The notes beneath the pieces were generated by a model that made no database searches, was not told the DNA's origin, and was given only the letters and a program-made list of their open reading frames with translations. The translations under genes and the position numbers were made by a program. A DNA stretch of 14,409 nt from Cyanobacteria bacterium UBA11370 (GTDB taxonomy: Bacteria; Cyanobacteriota; Cyanobacteriia; Cyanobacteriales; Coleofasciculaceae), in contig DNGI01000383.1 of assembly GCA_003486645.1 (NCBI GenBank), positions 1 through 14,409 of the forward strand, read 5' to 3'. Of this stretch, positions 1 to 6,399 are shown in pieces; the first letter of the stretch is position 1; every line of letters begins with the position of its first letter.

Positions 1-14
1 CTCCCCACTCCCCA
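1..14. repeat. Heptamer tandem repeat CTCCCCA, two units, cut by window edge
   Basis: Two adjacent perfect copies of CTCCCCA occupy the first 14 bases, just upstream of the histidyl-tRNA synthetase gene. The array may continue beyond the window. This matches the short tandemly repeated repetitive (STRR) heptamers known from cyanobacteria. With only two visible units it is a weak call. Confidence 0.45.
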
Positions 15-34
15 TTTTCAAAATAGAGGGAAGA

Positions 35-1423
35 ATGGCAAAAACTGATAAAATTAATTTTTCTTGTCCCAGTGGTTTTCCAGAGTTTCTGCCTGGAGAA
101 AAGCGTTTAGAGCTATATTTAATGGATACAATCCGGCAGGTTTTTGAACGCTACGGATTTACACCGATTGAAACGCCAGCCGTTGAACGTTTAGAAGTTC
201 TGCAAGCGAAGGGAAATCAAGGGGATAATATCATTTATGGTCTTAATCCTATTCTGCCACCAAATCGCCAAGCGGAAAAGGAGCAAGCGGGAGAAAGTGG
301 ATCGGAAGAACGAGCGTTAAAGTTCGATCAAACCGTACCTTTAGCTGCCTATATTGCTCGTCATTTGAATGAACTCCAATTTCCGTTTGCGCGGTATCAA
401 ATGGATATCGTTTTTCGCGGAGAACGGGCAAAAGATGGGCGATATCGTCAATTTCGACAATGCGATATTGATGTTGTTGGGCGGGGTCAGTTAAGTTTGT
501 TGTATGATGCTCAAATTCCGGCCATTATTGCTGAGATATTTGAAGCGATTAATATTGGAGACTTTTTAATTCGGATTAATAATCGCAAGGTTTTAACAGG
601 GTTCTTTCAATCGATTGGTTTGGCAGAGAGTAAAATTGTTCCTTGTATCCGGATTATTGATGCAGCGGAAAAAATTGGCGAGGATAAGGTCAAAAAAGCG
701 TTAACAGAAGAAGAGTTATCCGATGAACAAATAGAACAAATCTTAGCCTTTACTAAGATTCGAGGTTCGGTGGATGAAGTTTTGAGTAAGTTAAAAGAAA
801 TGCTTCAGAATAAGCCTGAAACTCAACAGTTAACTCTCGGTATTTCTGAACTAGAAACTGTGATTTCGGGTGTACGGAATTTAGGAGTGAGTGAAGAGCT
901 ATTTTGTATTGATTTAGCGATCGCTCGTGGATTAGATTACTACACGGGTACAGTTTATGAAACAACATTAATTGGTCATGAAGCCTTGGGTAGTATTTGC
1001 TCCGGGGGACGCTATGAAGAATTAGTGGGAATGTTTGTTGGCGAAAAAATGCCAGGAGTTGGTATTTCGATTGGTTTGACGCGCTTGATGAGTCGGCTGA
1101 TTAAAGCCGGTATTCTTCAGTCGTTTTCTAGTACACCTGCTCAAGTAATGGTGGTGAATATGCAAAGCGATTTAATACCACTTTATTTAGAAGTATCTCA
1201 AAGGTTGAGAAGAGCTGGAATTAGTACGATTACAAGTTTTGAAGAACGAGCTTTGGGTAAACAGTTACAACAAGCCGATAAGCGAGGAATTCCTATTTGT
1301 GTCATTATTGGGGCTGAAGAGGCGGCTTTACAAAAATGTGGTTTGAAGAATATGAAAACGGGTGAACAGGTAAAGGTTGAGTTGGCAGACTTGGTGGAGG
1401 AAGTTAAGAAGCAATTGGGTTAA
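35..1423 (+). CDS. hisS: Histidyl-tRNA synthetase, archaeal/eukaryotic-like sequence class
   Basis: Cytosolic class II aminoacyl-tRNA synthetase that charges tRNA-His with histidine using ATP. The 462 residues fit a full-length enzyme. Motif 2 lies around residues 124-149 (VFRGERAKDGRYRQF then QCDIDVVG). The histidine-binding loop ARGLDYYTGTVYE is at 297-309, glycine-rich SGGRYEELVG follows at 323-332, and motif 3 GVGISIGLTRL is at 341-351. The C-terminal ~95 residues look like the HGTP anticodon-binding domain. Both the binding loop and this domain argue against the paralogue HisZ. Residues 95-105 read LKFDQTVPLAA, as in archaeal and eukaryotic enzymes; the usual bacterial enzyme has an RPEGT-type segment here. 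A charged linker at about 76-94 precedes it. The ATG is preceded by AGAGGGA, a good ribosome binding site. The gene is convergent with the TetR gene. Whether a second, canonical hisS exists elsewhere cannot be seen. Confidence 0.95.
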   Translation: MAKTDKINFSCPSGFPEFLPGEKRLELYLMDTIRQVFERYGFTPIETPAVERLEVLQAKGNQGDNIIYGLNPILPPNRQAEKEQAGESGSEERALKFDQTVPLAAYIARHLNELQFPFARYQMDIVFRGERAKDGRYRQFRQCDIDVVGRGQLSLLYDAQIPAIIAEIFEAINIGDFLIRINNRKVLTGFFQSIGLAESKIVPCIRIIDAAEKIGEDKVKKALTEEELSDEQIEQILAFTKIRGSVDEVLSKLKEMLQNKPETQQLTLGISELETVISGVRNLGVSEELFCIDLAIARGLDYYTGTVYETTLIGHEALGSICSGGRYEELVGMFVGEKMPGVGISIGLTRLMSRLIKAGILQSFSSTPAQVMVVNMQSDLIPLYLEVSQRLRRAGISTITSFEERALGKQLQQADKRGIPICVIIGAEEAALQKCGLKNMKTGEQVKVELADLVEEVKKQLG

Positions 1424-1438
1424 AATATCAGTTTAACC
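1418..1438 (+). terminator. hisS: Possible weak terminator hairpin overlapping the hisS stop
   Basis: GGTTAAA (1418-1424) pairs perfectly with TTTAACC (1432-1438) across a 7-nt loop, and the stop codon TAA lies inside the left arm. Only three T residues follow, so termination would be inefficient. It sits between convergent genes, where a terminator is expected. Confidence 0.4.
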
Positions 1439-1480
1439 TTTGTAAGGTGTTGGGGGTAGTTTGAAGCTGATCTGTTGGCA

Positions 1481-1496
1481 TTTAGGGGTTCCTAAA
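1481..1496 (-). terminator. Small hairpin at the end of the TetR gene
   Basis: TTTAGG (1481-1486) and CCTAAA (1491-1496) form a 6-bp stem with a 4-nt loop covering the TetR stop codon. On the minus strand no T-run follows, so this is at best a weak terminator or a 3'-end protecting hairpin. Confidence 0.25.
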
Positions 1497-2066
1497 CAAG
1501 AGATTTAGAGCGCGGCGAACGTAAATAGTCCAAGATTCAGAGTTCTGTTGAAAAATCAAAGCATAGAGCATAATTCCACTCATCATATCGAAAACTAAAT
1601 CAGAGTCTAAGTCTGTTGGGATTTCATTTCTTGCTTTTGCCCGTTCCAAGACAACCGCAAAGGTTTTTCGTCGAGGTTGCAGGTATTTTGTCCAGTAGAT
1701 TTGGGCAAATTGAGCATTACTTGATGCGCTGCTGATAATCATGGCAACGGTTTGTCGTCCGAGGGGACTGAGTGTAATTTGGGCAGCGTTTTGGATGAGT
1801 GCATCAATATCGCCTTGAAGATTACCTGTGTCAGGAATTAAGATTTCTTCTCGCACACTCTCAATTGCATCCGCCACAAGTTCTTCTTTTGAGGTATAGC
1901 GGCGATAGATGGTTGTTTTGCTCACTCCAGCACGGATAGCGATCGCGTCAATACTCATGGCATCAAAACCGACTTCTGCCAGCAATTCTAAGGTTGCTTG
2001 CAGCATGGCTTGATGAGATTTGATACTGCGGGGTCTTCCGGGAGGCTTTTTGTGGGTGCTACTCAT
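1482..2066 (-). CDS. TetR/AcrR-family transcriptional regulator
   Basis: A 194-residue one-component regulator, the usual length for the family. A basic N-terminus (KKPPGRPR) precedes the TetR_N DNA-binding domain. The helix-turn-helix falls at about residues 38-57, ending in AGVSKTTIYRRYTSKEEL, the family signature. The remaining ~130 residues are helical and should form the ligand-binding and dimerisation domain; the ligand cannot be read from sequence. Such proteins normally repress their own gene and a divergent neighbour until a small molecule binds. Here the start codon lies 47 bp from the start of the divergent Coq4-like gene, and a perfect palindrome lies between them, which strongly suggests that shared control. 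The start is the ATG at 2066; a shorter form seems unlikely because the basic arm is typical. Confidence 0.93.
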   Translation of the reverse strand: MSSTHKKPPGRPRSIKSHQAMLQATLELLAEVGFDAMSIDAIAIRAGVSKTTIYRRYTSKEELVADAIESVREEILIPDTGNLQGDIDALIQNAAQITLSPLGRQTVAMIISSASSNAQFAQIYWTKYLQPRRKTFAVVLERAKARNEIPTDLDSDLVFDMMSGIMLYALIFQQNSESWTIYVRRALNLLFRNP

Positions 2067-2082
2067 AGATGCTATTATGATT

Positions 2083-2099
2083 TACGATACTGTATCGTA
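2083..2099. promoter_or_regulatory. Perfect palindromic operator candidate for the TetR regulator
   Basis: TACGATACTGTATCGTA is a perfect inverted repeat: 8-bp arms around a central T at 2091. It lies between the divergent starts at 2066 and 2114, so a dimer bound here would cover promoter positions for both genes. Length, symmetry and position are what TetR-family operators usually show. That this regulator binds it is inference. Confidence 0.7.
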
Positions 2100-2113
2100 T
2101 CGAAATAAGGAAT

Positions 2114-2602
2114 ATGAGCCAAAACCCTCGCTACATCAACAAAAACAGTACTCAAACGCTTCGAGAAGGGTTAGCAGAGTACTACGCCCTCAATCCTCAT
2201 GTAACTCCTCCTGAAACACAACCGCCAGAATTCGCTAAAATCTTGCTGGCTCACGATGTTGGTCATGTCATTTATGGCTGCGATACGGGAATGTACGATG
2301 AGCTAAAAATCTTGCCGCTCTTTTGGTGGACGAGTGAGTGTACGTTTCAAACCTATCTGAAAATGAAAGATTCACCTGCTGTAGATGTTATGTATGACAA
2401 CATGATTAAAGAGAAGGGTGTACTTTGGCTTTATGGAGAAGTTTTTAAGGTTCTTCCGCTATTAATTCCAGAATTAATCTTAATTTGGTTCAAAACTCGA
2501 AAACGCCACAAGCGTCTTCCTTTCCTAGAATTTGAGCCTTTGCTTGATCGTTCTCTCCTGGAGATTCGGTACGAGTTTGAGCTGTTGCAGTTTATCAATT
2601 AA
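2114..2602 (+). CDS. Coq4-like protein, putative isoprenoid/quinone-related
   Basis: A 162-residue protein with an exact HDxxHx11E motif: His47, Asp48, His51 and Glu63 in LLAHDVGHVIYGCDTGMYDE. This is the metal-binding signature of Coq4, which in eukaryotes belongs to the ubiquinone biosynthesis complex and acts in C1 ring decarboxylation/hydroxylation. A Coq4-family protein from Nostoc PCC 7120 (Alr8543, as I recall) was crystallised with a bound geranylgeranyl phosphate, so lipid or isoprenoid binding is plausible. Residues 103-126 are strongly hydrophobic and are followed by a basic stretch (KTRKRHKR), suggesting membrane association. The protein is shorter than eukaryotic Coq4. Cyanobacteria use plastoquinone, so its substrate is open. 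AAGGA sits very close upstream of the ATG. It is divergent from TetR and probably regulated by it. Confidence 0.72.
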   Translation: MSQNPRYINKNSTQTLREGLAEYYALNPHVTPPETQPPEFAKILLAHDVGHVIYGCDTGMYDELKILPLFWWTSECTFQTYLKMKDSPAVDVMYDNMIKEKGVLWLYGEVFKVLPLLIPELILIWFKTRKRHKRLPFLEFEPLLDRSLLEIRYEFELLQFIN

Positions 2603-2710
2603 GTTATGGTGATGTATGTAATCGTTGAGGTTGCGATGACAAAGGAAATTCACGCCCAGTCTTTAGTATGAAGTACTATAGAAATAACTTCTAGCAAGAA
2701 GATTTTGGAT

Positions 2711-3085
2711 ATGACTCAAACATCCAATAAGGAGTCCCCTATCATTCGTACAGAACGGGGATTAACAATCGCAGGTACACGCATTACTCTTTACGATGTG
2801 ATGGACTACGTGACGGCTCAATATCCACCTAAGTTTATTCGGGGATTGTTTGAGCTGACAGAAGCACAAATGAACGCCGCTTTAGCTTATATTGAGGAAA
2901 ATCGCGCCACCGTTGAAGCCGAGTATCAAGTTGTTTTGAAACAGGCTGAGGAAAATCAGCTCTACTGGGAACAGCGCAATCGTGAACACTTTACCCGTGT
3001 TGCAGCAATGTCACCAAAACCAGGTCGAGAGGCTCTTTGGGCAAAACTCCGAGAGCAGAAAGCTAGACATGAACGAGAAGTATGA
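2711..3085 (+). CDS. DUF433-type antitoxin (VapB45-like)
   Basis: A 124-residue protein. Residues ~12-60 (RTERGLTIAGTRITLYDVMDYV, with a later FELTEAQMNAALAYIEENR segment) are typical of the DUF433 domain, a winged-helix-like antitoxin fold. In cyanobacteria these proteins pair with PIN-like proteins encoded directly downstream. The rest, from about residue 61, is charged, helical and rich in Glu, Gln and Arg, and probably wraps the toxin partner. I start at ATG 2711; an in-frame TTG at 2705 would add two residues. The stop codon overlaps the next start in ATGA, so translation is probably coupled. DUF433 antitoxins may also repress their own promoter. No clear operator is visible in the 108-bp gap upstream. 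Confidence 0.8.
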   Translation: MTQTSNKESPIIRTERGLTIAGTRITLYDVMDYVTAQYPPKFIRGLFELTEAQMNAALAYIEENRATVEAEYQVVLKQAEENQLYWEQRNREHFTRVAAMSPKPGREALWAKLREQKARHEREV

Positions 3086-3393
3086 TTGTTCTCGTTGATC
3101 ATAATCTTGGCGGACATGCAGAGATTTTATTGGGCAATATTGCAAGTCAAGGATGGTTGGAATTGCTTCCGATTCGTTTCGTTACTTTTAAGGAGATGAA
3201 TCTACCAATTGACAGTAATGATAGAGTCGTTTGGCGAATTGCTCAGGCAAAAAAAAGTGAGTTTCATCTCACCGATAATTCCTATAAATTTATCCCTGTC
3301 GCATCTGACGTTGATATCTCGGTTTCGCAGGCGTACCCCAACAAACCTGCTGTTCCGGAATATTACCAAACACACTACTACGCGCTCCAATAA
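3082..3393 (+). CDS. PIN-like (DUF5615-type) toxin with lost C-terminus
   Basis: The first ~66 residues match the PIN-like partner of DUF433 antitoxins: VDHNL with Asp6, the WLELLPIRFVTF stretch, LPIDSNDRVVWRIAQ with Asp44 and Asp47, and HLTDN with Asp65. In intact relatives the last motif continues into an NRN-like segment and a further ~45-55 residues. Here the similarity stops at about residue 66 (near base 3280). The remaining 37 codons read antisense through the end of the convergent acetyltransferase gene, whose stop codon is at 3290-3292. The coding tail therefore looks accidental. Start ATG overlaps the antitoxin stop by 4 bp. Likely a truncated and probably inactive ribonuclease toxin left beside an intact antitoxin. 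A frame check around the A-run at 3249-3256 did not recover the missing tail. Confidence 0.7.
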   Translation: MIVLVDHNLGGHAEILLGNIASQGWLELLPIRFVTFKEMNLPIDSNDRVVWRIAQAKKSEFHLTDNSYKFIPVASDVDISVSQAYPNKPAVPEYYQTHYYALQ

Positions 3394-3907
3394 CAGCATT
3401 GGCACTAATTTCTACACCCGGAGCAATAAAACAATCCGCCGCAATCCAAACCCCATTACTAATAGTAATTCCAGCAACAATCAAACCAAAAGCTGGATCT
3501 TGAATATCATGGCTCCCAGTACAAAGATAAGACTTTTGAGAAATAACGCAATGAGAACCAACGCGAATTTGCTCTAAACTATAAAAAACCACATCATCTC
3601 CAATCCAACTGCAATCCCCAATTTCGACCTTCCAAGGATAGGTAAAACGAGCCGTCGGTCGAATTAGCACCCCTTGACCAATTTTTGCGCCAAATAACCG
3701 CAATAACCAACACCGAAAGCCATTCAAATTATGGAGACTCAAGGGAAATGCGATCGCCTGCACCAACCACCACAGTAAAATAAACCAACTTGAGCGTCCT
3801 CGCTCATATTTAGATTGATCATATCGACGTAAATCTACTAAAGATTCCCGATCCAAAACTAACCCTTCAGCTAAATTTGGGTCACTAAGATCTGTATTAT
3901 TGACCAT
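3290..3907 (-). CDS. WcaF-like hexapeptide-repeat acetyltransferase
   Basis: A 205-residue left-handed beta-helix acyltransferase of the colanic-acid WcaF/maltose acetyltransferase group. It would transfer acetyl from acetyl-CoA to a sugar hydroxyl of a surface polysaccharide. Hexapeptide repeats run from about residue 74 to 185 (IGDCSWIGDDV, GSHCVISQKS, NGVWIAADCFIAPGV). The catalytic histidine is probably His133 in CTGSHD. The C-terminus WGTPAKPRYQR is the usual family ending, so the gene is complete. Residues 40-60 are hydrophobic (WFILLWWLVQAIAFPL), common in this group. It follows a glycosyltransferase on the same strand after 183 bp, which fits a polysaccharide role. Its last 104 bp overlap the spurious tail of the toxin gene on the other strand. 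Confidence 0.88.
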   Translation of the reverse strand: MVNNTDLSDPNLAEGLVLDRESLVDLRRYDQSKYERGRSSWFILLWWLVQAIAFPLSLHNLNGFRCWLLRLFGAKIGQGVLIRPTARFTYPWKVEIGDCSWIGDDVVFYSLEQIRVGSHCVISQKSYLCTGSHDIQDPAFGLIVAGITISNGVWIAADCFIAPGVEISANAVIGARSSVFGNIPEQQVCWGTPAKPRYQRQMRQG

Positions 3908-4046
3908 TCGATTTGGGATACCAAGATGTACAATGTTACTTGTCTTTATAGATGAACCTGGGAGCTTTGAGATACCAGACTGAACCCAATTTTAGATTTA
4001 TTTTATCGTTAGAGCTAAGGGCTTATAACCATCTTTCTTTAAATCT

Positions 4047-4074
4047 AAAATCCAAAATCCAAAATCCAAAATCC
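4047..4074. repeat. Heptamer tandem repeat AAAATCC, four perfect units
   Basis: Four uninterrupted copies of AAAATCC, preceded by a degenerate unit. It sits in the 183-bp gap between the glycosyltransferase and the acetyltransferase, just past the glycosyltransferase stop. It has the form of a cyanobacterial STRR heptamer. Copy number is likely to vary between strains. Confidence 0.8.
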
Positions 4075-4090
4075 TCTCGGTCATAAGTTT

Positions 4091-5044
4091 TCAGGGTTTG
4101 GGTGACAAAACCGATGGTGAGGATGACTGAGGGGGTGTCACGGGTGGGGCTTGGGAAACATTTAGATGACCCCCAAATTGACGTAATTCGTACAATTTAA
4201 CTCCAATTTGATATTCATATTGACTCAATAACCGTCCATAAATATACCCAGCTTTTCCATCTAAAAAACCCAACCGAAGAATATAAAAAATAATAAACCG
4301 CAGTGTTGGTTTAAAGGGAAGCCACACCCAAACTTTCCGCAAGAAACGTTTACGCTGCACCGCATCTCCAAATAAATTCGCTCCAATTGTACCTGATTCG
4401 TCTTCCCCAGTAAGCATATTCAGATAGACACGAGCTTCCCAATTTGAGTAGCGATTGTGTCGATCTAACCAATGATAAATATCTTTAAAATCGATATGAT
4501 CCATATCATTTTTCAGGTAGCCAACAGCACCTCCTAGGATCACATGCTCATGAACTTCGTTATCCCCTGTATTTGGGATTTCTTCAGTACGGAGATTCTC
4601 GTAGCGACCTTTTTTATGCTTAAATAAGCGTAAGTTCCAGTCGGGATACTTCCCACCATGACGAATCCATTTGCCTAAGAAATATACTCGGCGATTGATA
4701 TAATAGCCCTCATAATTAGAATCTTGAATAGCGATCGCAATCTCATCCCATAAATCTGGAGTAATCCGCTCATCACAATCAACAATTAGCACCCAGTCAT
4801 TCCGAAAGGGCAAATTTTCCAAACTCCAATTTTTCTTTTTAGGCCAGCGACCATTAAAGTGGAATTGCACCACCTTTGCACCATAACTTTCGGCAATTTC
4901 CACCGAGCGATCGCTACTTTGGGAATCAACCACAAATATTTCATCAGCCCTCGCCACACTGGTTAGACAAGCTGGCAGGTTCGCTTCTTCATTTTTGGCC
5001 GGAATCAAAACGGAAACGGGGATTTTGGCATCAGTCGAGTTCAT
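4091..5044 (-). CDS. Family 2 glycosyltransferase, WaaE/KdtX-like
   Basis: A 317-residue GT-A fold enzyme that would add a sugar from a nucleotide donor to a lipopolysaccharide-core or exopolysaccharide acceptor at the cytoplasmic face. The N-terminus VSVLIPAKNEEANLPACL (10-27) and VVDSQSSDRSVEIAESYGA (38-56) are the GT2 nucleotide-binding signature. VDCDERI (88-94) supplies the acidic metal-binding DXD-like site, and WNLRLFKHKKGRYE resembles the WaaE/KdtX subgroup. A hydrophobic stretch near residues 247-258 (LRFIIFYILRLG) suggests membrane attachment. The last ~25 residues are Pro/Ser-rich and probably disordered. The acceptor cannot be deduced. It is the first gene of a likely unit with the downstream acetyltransferase. 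Confidence 0.88.
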   Translation of the reverse strand: MNSTDAKIPVSVLIPAKNEEANLPACLTSVARADEIFVVDSQSSDRSVEIAESYGAKVVQFHFNGRWPKKKNWSLENLPFRNDWVLIVDCDERITPDLWDEIAIAIQDSNYEGYYINRRVYFLGKWIRHGGKYPDWNLRLFKHKKGRYENLRTEEIPNTGDNEVHEHVILGGAVGYLKNDMDHIDFKDIYHWLDRHNRYSNWEARVYLNMLTGEDESGTIGANLFGDAVQRKRFLRKVWVWLPFKPTLRFIIFYILRLGFLDGKAGYIYGRLLSQYEYQIGVKLYELRQFGGHLNVSQAPPVTPPQSSSPSVLSPKP

Positions 5045-5141
5045 AATTTAAAACCGTAAGTTAGCTTAATTGCATAAGTTGGCGTTTCTGTCAATTTATA
5101 ATTCCCAAGGATTAATAATTTTAATTCAAAATTTCAACTCT

Positions 5142-5165
5142 CCCTTGACTTTTCCCTTGACTTTT
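5142..5165. repeat. Tandem 12-bp duplication CCCTTGACTTTT
   Basis: Two exact adjacent copies of CCCTTGACTTTT, followed by a similar ACCCTAGA sequence. It lies about 100 bp upstream of the glycosyltransferase start, so it could affect that promoter. Replication slippage explains it. Confidence 0.7.
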
Positions 5166-5309
5166 ACCCTAGAACCAAGCGAGTAGATTATAGCGGTTTT
5201 CACCCTGTACAAATCAGATGGTGTAGATATCGTTTGCTGGATCGGGAATAGGCACTGTACTCATCCCAAGGGATAAAAAGGCAAGGACAACAAGCAAGGC
5301 GGAAAGAAA

Positions 5310-5341
5310 CCTTTAACCCTTTCCCTTTACCCTTAGACTTT
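5310..5341. repeat. Degenerate pyrimidine heptamer repeat
   Basis: The segment can be split into consecutive 7-nt blocks of the form CTTTAAC, CCTTTCC, CTTTACC, CTTAGAC. Each differs by one to three bases from the next. It resembles a decayed version of the TTTTACC array at 5475. Confidence 0.4.
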
Positions 5342-5474
5342 TCCCCCTTCACCAAGTTATAACTTTCTAACCAACAAACCTGCCAACTTCGTTACTCAAC
5401 TGCGTTCTATCGCTATCACCATAAAGGTTAGGACAGATGTAACGGCTGAAACGACCACAAACCCAGTAATCAAC

Positions 5475-5495
5475 TTTTACCTTTTACCTTTTACC
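5475..5495. repeat. Heptamer tandem repeat TTTTACC, three perfect units
   Basis: Three perfect TTTTACC units and a partial fourth (TTTT), ending 11 bp before the stop codon of the minus-strand gene at 5511. STRR-type heptamer. Confidence 0.75.
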
Positions 5496-5510
5496 TTTTG
5501 CTATAAATCT

Positions 5511-6236
5511 TCAGTTTTTACCCAAATGAGAGTGTAGCACTACGAGGGTTTCTGCAAGCTGACTCAGACGAGTTTCCAAATCTTGCTTACGACTCAATAA
5601 CTGCCGCAACTTCTGATGTCGTGCGATCGCCAGACTCACACTCGGTACCTGATCAGCAGGGCAAGGTCGTGCCCAAAACTGACCGTCTCCATCCAACCCA
5701 CAGAGGCGGTAGCCCGTCCGAGGAGACTCACAGGTTACGTTAGTATCAGATTGATCTAACAGTTCTGTAACGTAATCCATTAGTCGGTCAACGTCGGCGT
5801 GGCGTACTCCTGCCATTGCCTCTTCCGGTTGACGGGCATGAGATTCCAACCAACCATCAACGATGGGTCCTGCCATGTAGATGTCCTGAATTTGTCGCAC
5901 GATCGCCTGTAATTCCTTCTGCCAACTGCCGACAATCTCTTGGATTTCCTTCAGCAGACTCATGGCTAAGGCAGGGTTAGCACTGTGGCGATGTTCGCTT
6001 AGTTTAGCAGGTTTGAATTTAGGCAGGGAAGGGGTTTTCCCAGCGTGCTTGTTGGCAGGAAACGGCTGTACAGCAATGGAGAATGAGGGTTCACGCATCG
6101 TTTGATGAGGTTGAGAACCTTCTTCCCAGGAGTCGGCTGAATCTGCCACAGCAGTAGATGCCTTTGGGGAGTCCGTTGAGTCTTCGTGTGCCAACTGATC
6201 TAGTGCAGTCTCAATCCGTTGCAGTTCTGGTTTCAT
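5511..6236 (-). CDS. Uncharacterised protein with C-terminal coiled coil
   Basis: I do not recognise a named family. From ATG 6236 the protein has 241 residues. An in-frame ATG at 6353 would add 39, but those codons begin inside a heptamer repeat and do not look like protein. Neither start has a good ribosome binding site. The N-terminal ~100 residues are low-complexity and rich in Ser, Pro, Asp and His. A helical region follows (MSLLKEIQEIVGSWQKEL and onwards). Next comes a short compact segment with two Cys, TGYRLCGLDGDGQFWARPCP, the most structured-looking part. The C-terminal ~45 residues (LRQLLSRKQDLETRLSQLAE) should form a coiled coil. There is no signal peptide or membrane segment. It is divergent from cobU, with 163 bp between starts. 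Function unknown. Confidence 0.7.
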   Translation of the reverse strand: MKPELQRIETALDQLAHEDSTDSPKASTAVADSADSWEEGSQPHQTMREPSFSIAVQPFPANKHAGKTPSLPKFKPAKLSEHRHSANPALAMSLLKEIQEIVGSWQKELQAIVRQIQDIYMAGPIVDGWLESHARQPEEAMAGVRHADVDRLMDYVTELLDQSDTNVTCESPRTGYRLCGLDGDGQFWARPCPADQVPSVSLAIARHQKLRQLLSRKQDLETRLSQLAETLVVLHSHLGKN

Positions 6237-6338
6237 AATTATCTGCTGATGCCACTGTGCAAAAATCACGCTGATTGCGGCAAGGAAGCCCTTAGCGCTT
6301 TGCTGTGGGCAGGAATTCCTACCCAACTCCTTTATTAA

Positions 6339-6371
6339 ATTATGAATTATCAATTATGGATTATGAATTAT
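6339..6371. repeat. Heptamer tandem repeat ATTATGA-like, about five units
   Basis: Consecutive 7-nt blocks follow the pattern ATTATGA, with variants ATTATCA and ATTATGG, for nearly five units. The array lies in the divergent gap upstream of cobU and of the minus-strand gene starting at 6236, so it overlaps the likely promoter region of both. Confidence 0.7.
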
Positions 6372-6399
6372 ATATTGCTACTACAGTTTGGCAAAAATC

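Larger units (their letters stand above)
5045..5510. other. 466-bp repeat-rich intergenic region, no gene seen
   Basis: No credible coding frame, tRNA or known riboswitch is visible on either strand. The stretch holds a tandem duplication of CCCTTGACTTTT (5142-5165), a pyrimidine-rich degenerate heptamer series (5310-5341) and three TTTTACC units (5475-5495). It must contain the promoter of the glycosyltransferase gene and the 3' end of the gene that stops at 5511. The segment between 5166 and 5305 has unremarkable composition, and I see nothing decisive in it. Confidence 0.55.

Noticed and set aside
35..1423. HisZ (regulatory subunit of HisG) instead of HisRS
   Set aside because: The ARGLDYYTGTVYE loop and a full anticodon-binding domain are present; HisZ normally lacks these.
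3241..3300. Simple frameshift in the toxin at the A-run (3249-3256)
   Set aside because: Neither other frame restores the expected C-terminal motifs, and the frame stays good up to HLTDN after the run. Truncation explains it better.
3209..3577. Long plus-strand open frame across the acetyltransferase gene
   Set aside because: It is antisense to a clear hexapeptide acetyltransferase. Its Asn/Thr-rich composition is what antisense reading produces, and no domain is visible.
5166..5475. Hidden small RNA or tRNA in the large gap
   Set aside because: No tRNA T-loop sequence, no strong hairpin with T-run and no known RNA motif was recognised. The absence is judged by eye only.
6237..6399. Cobalamin riboswitch upstream of cobU
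   Set aside because: I looked for the conserved B12-box and found none. The gap is mainly an AT-rich heptamer array. The cobO upstream gap also shows none.
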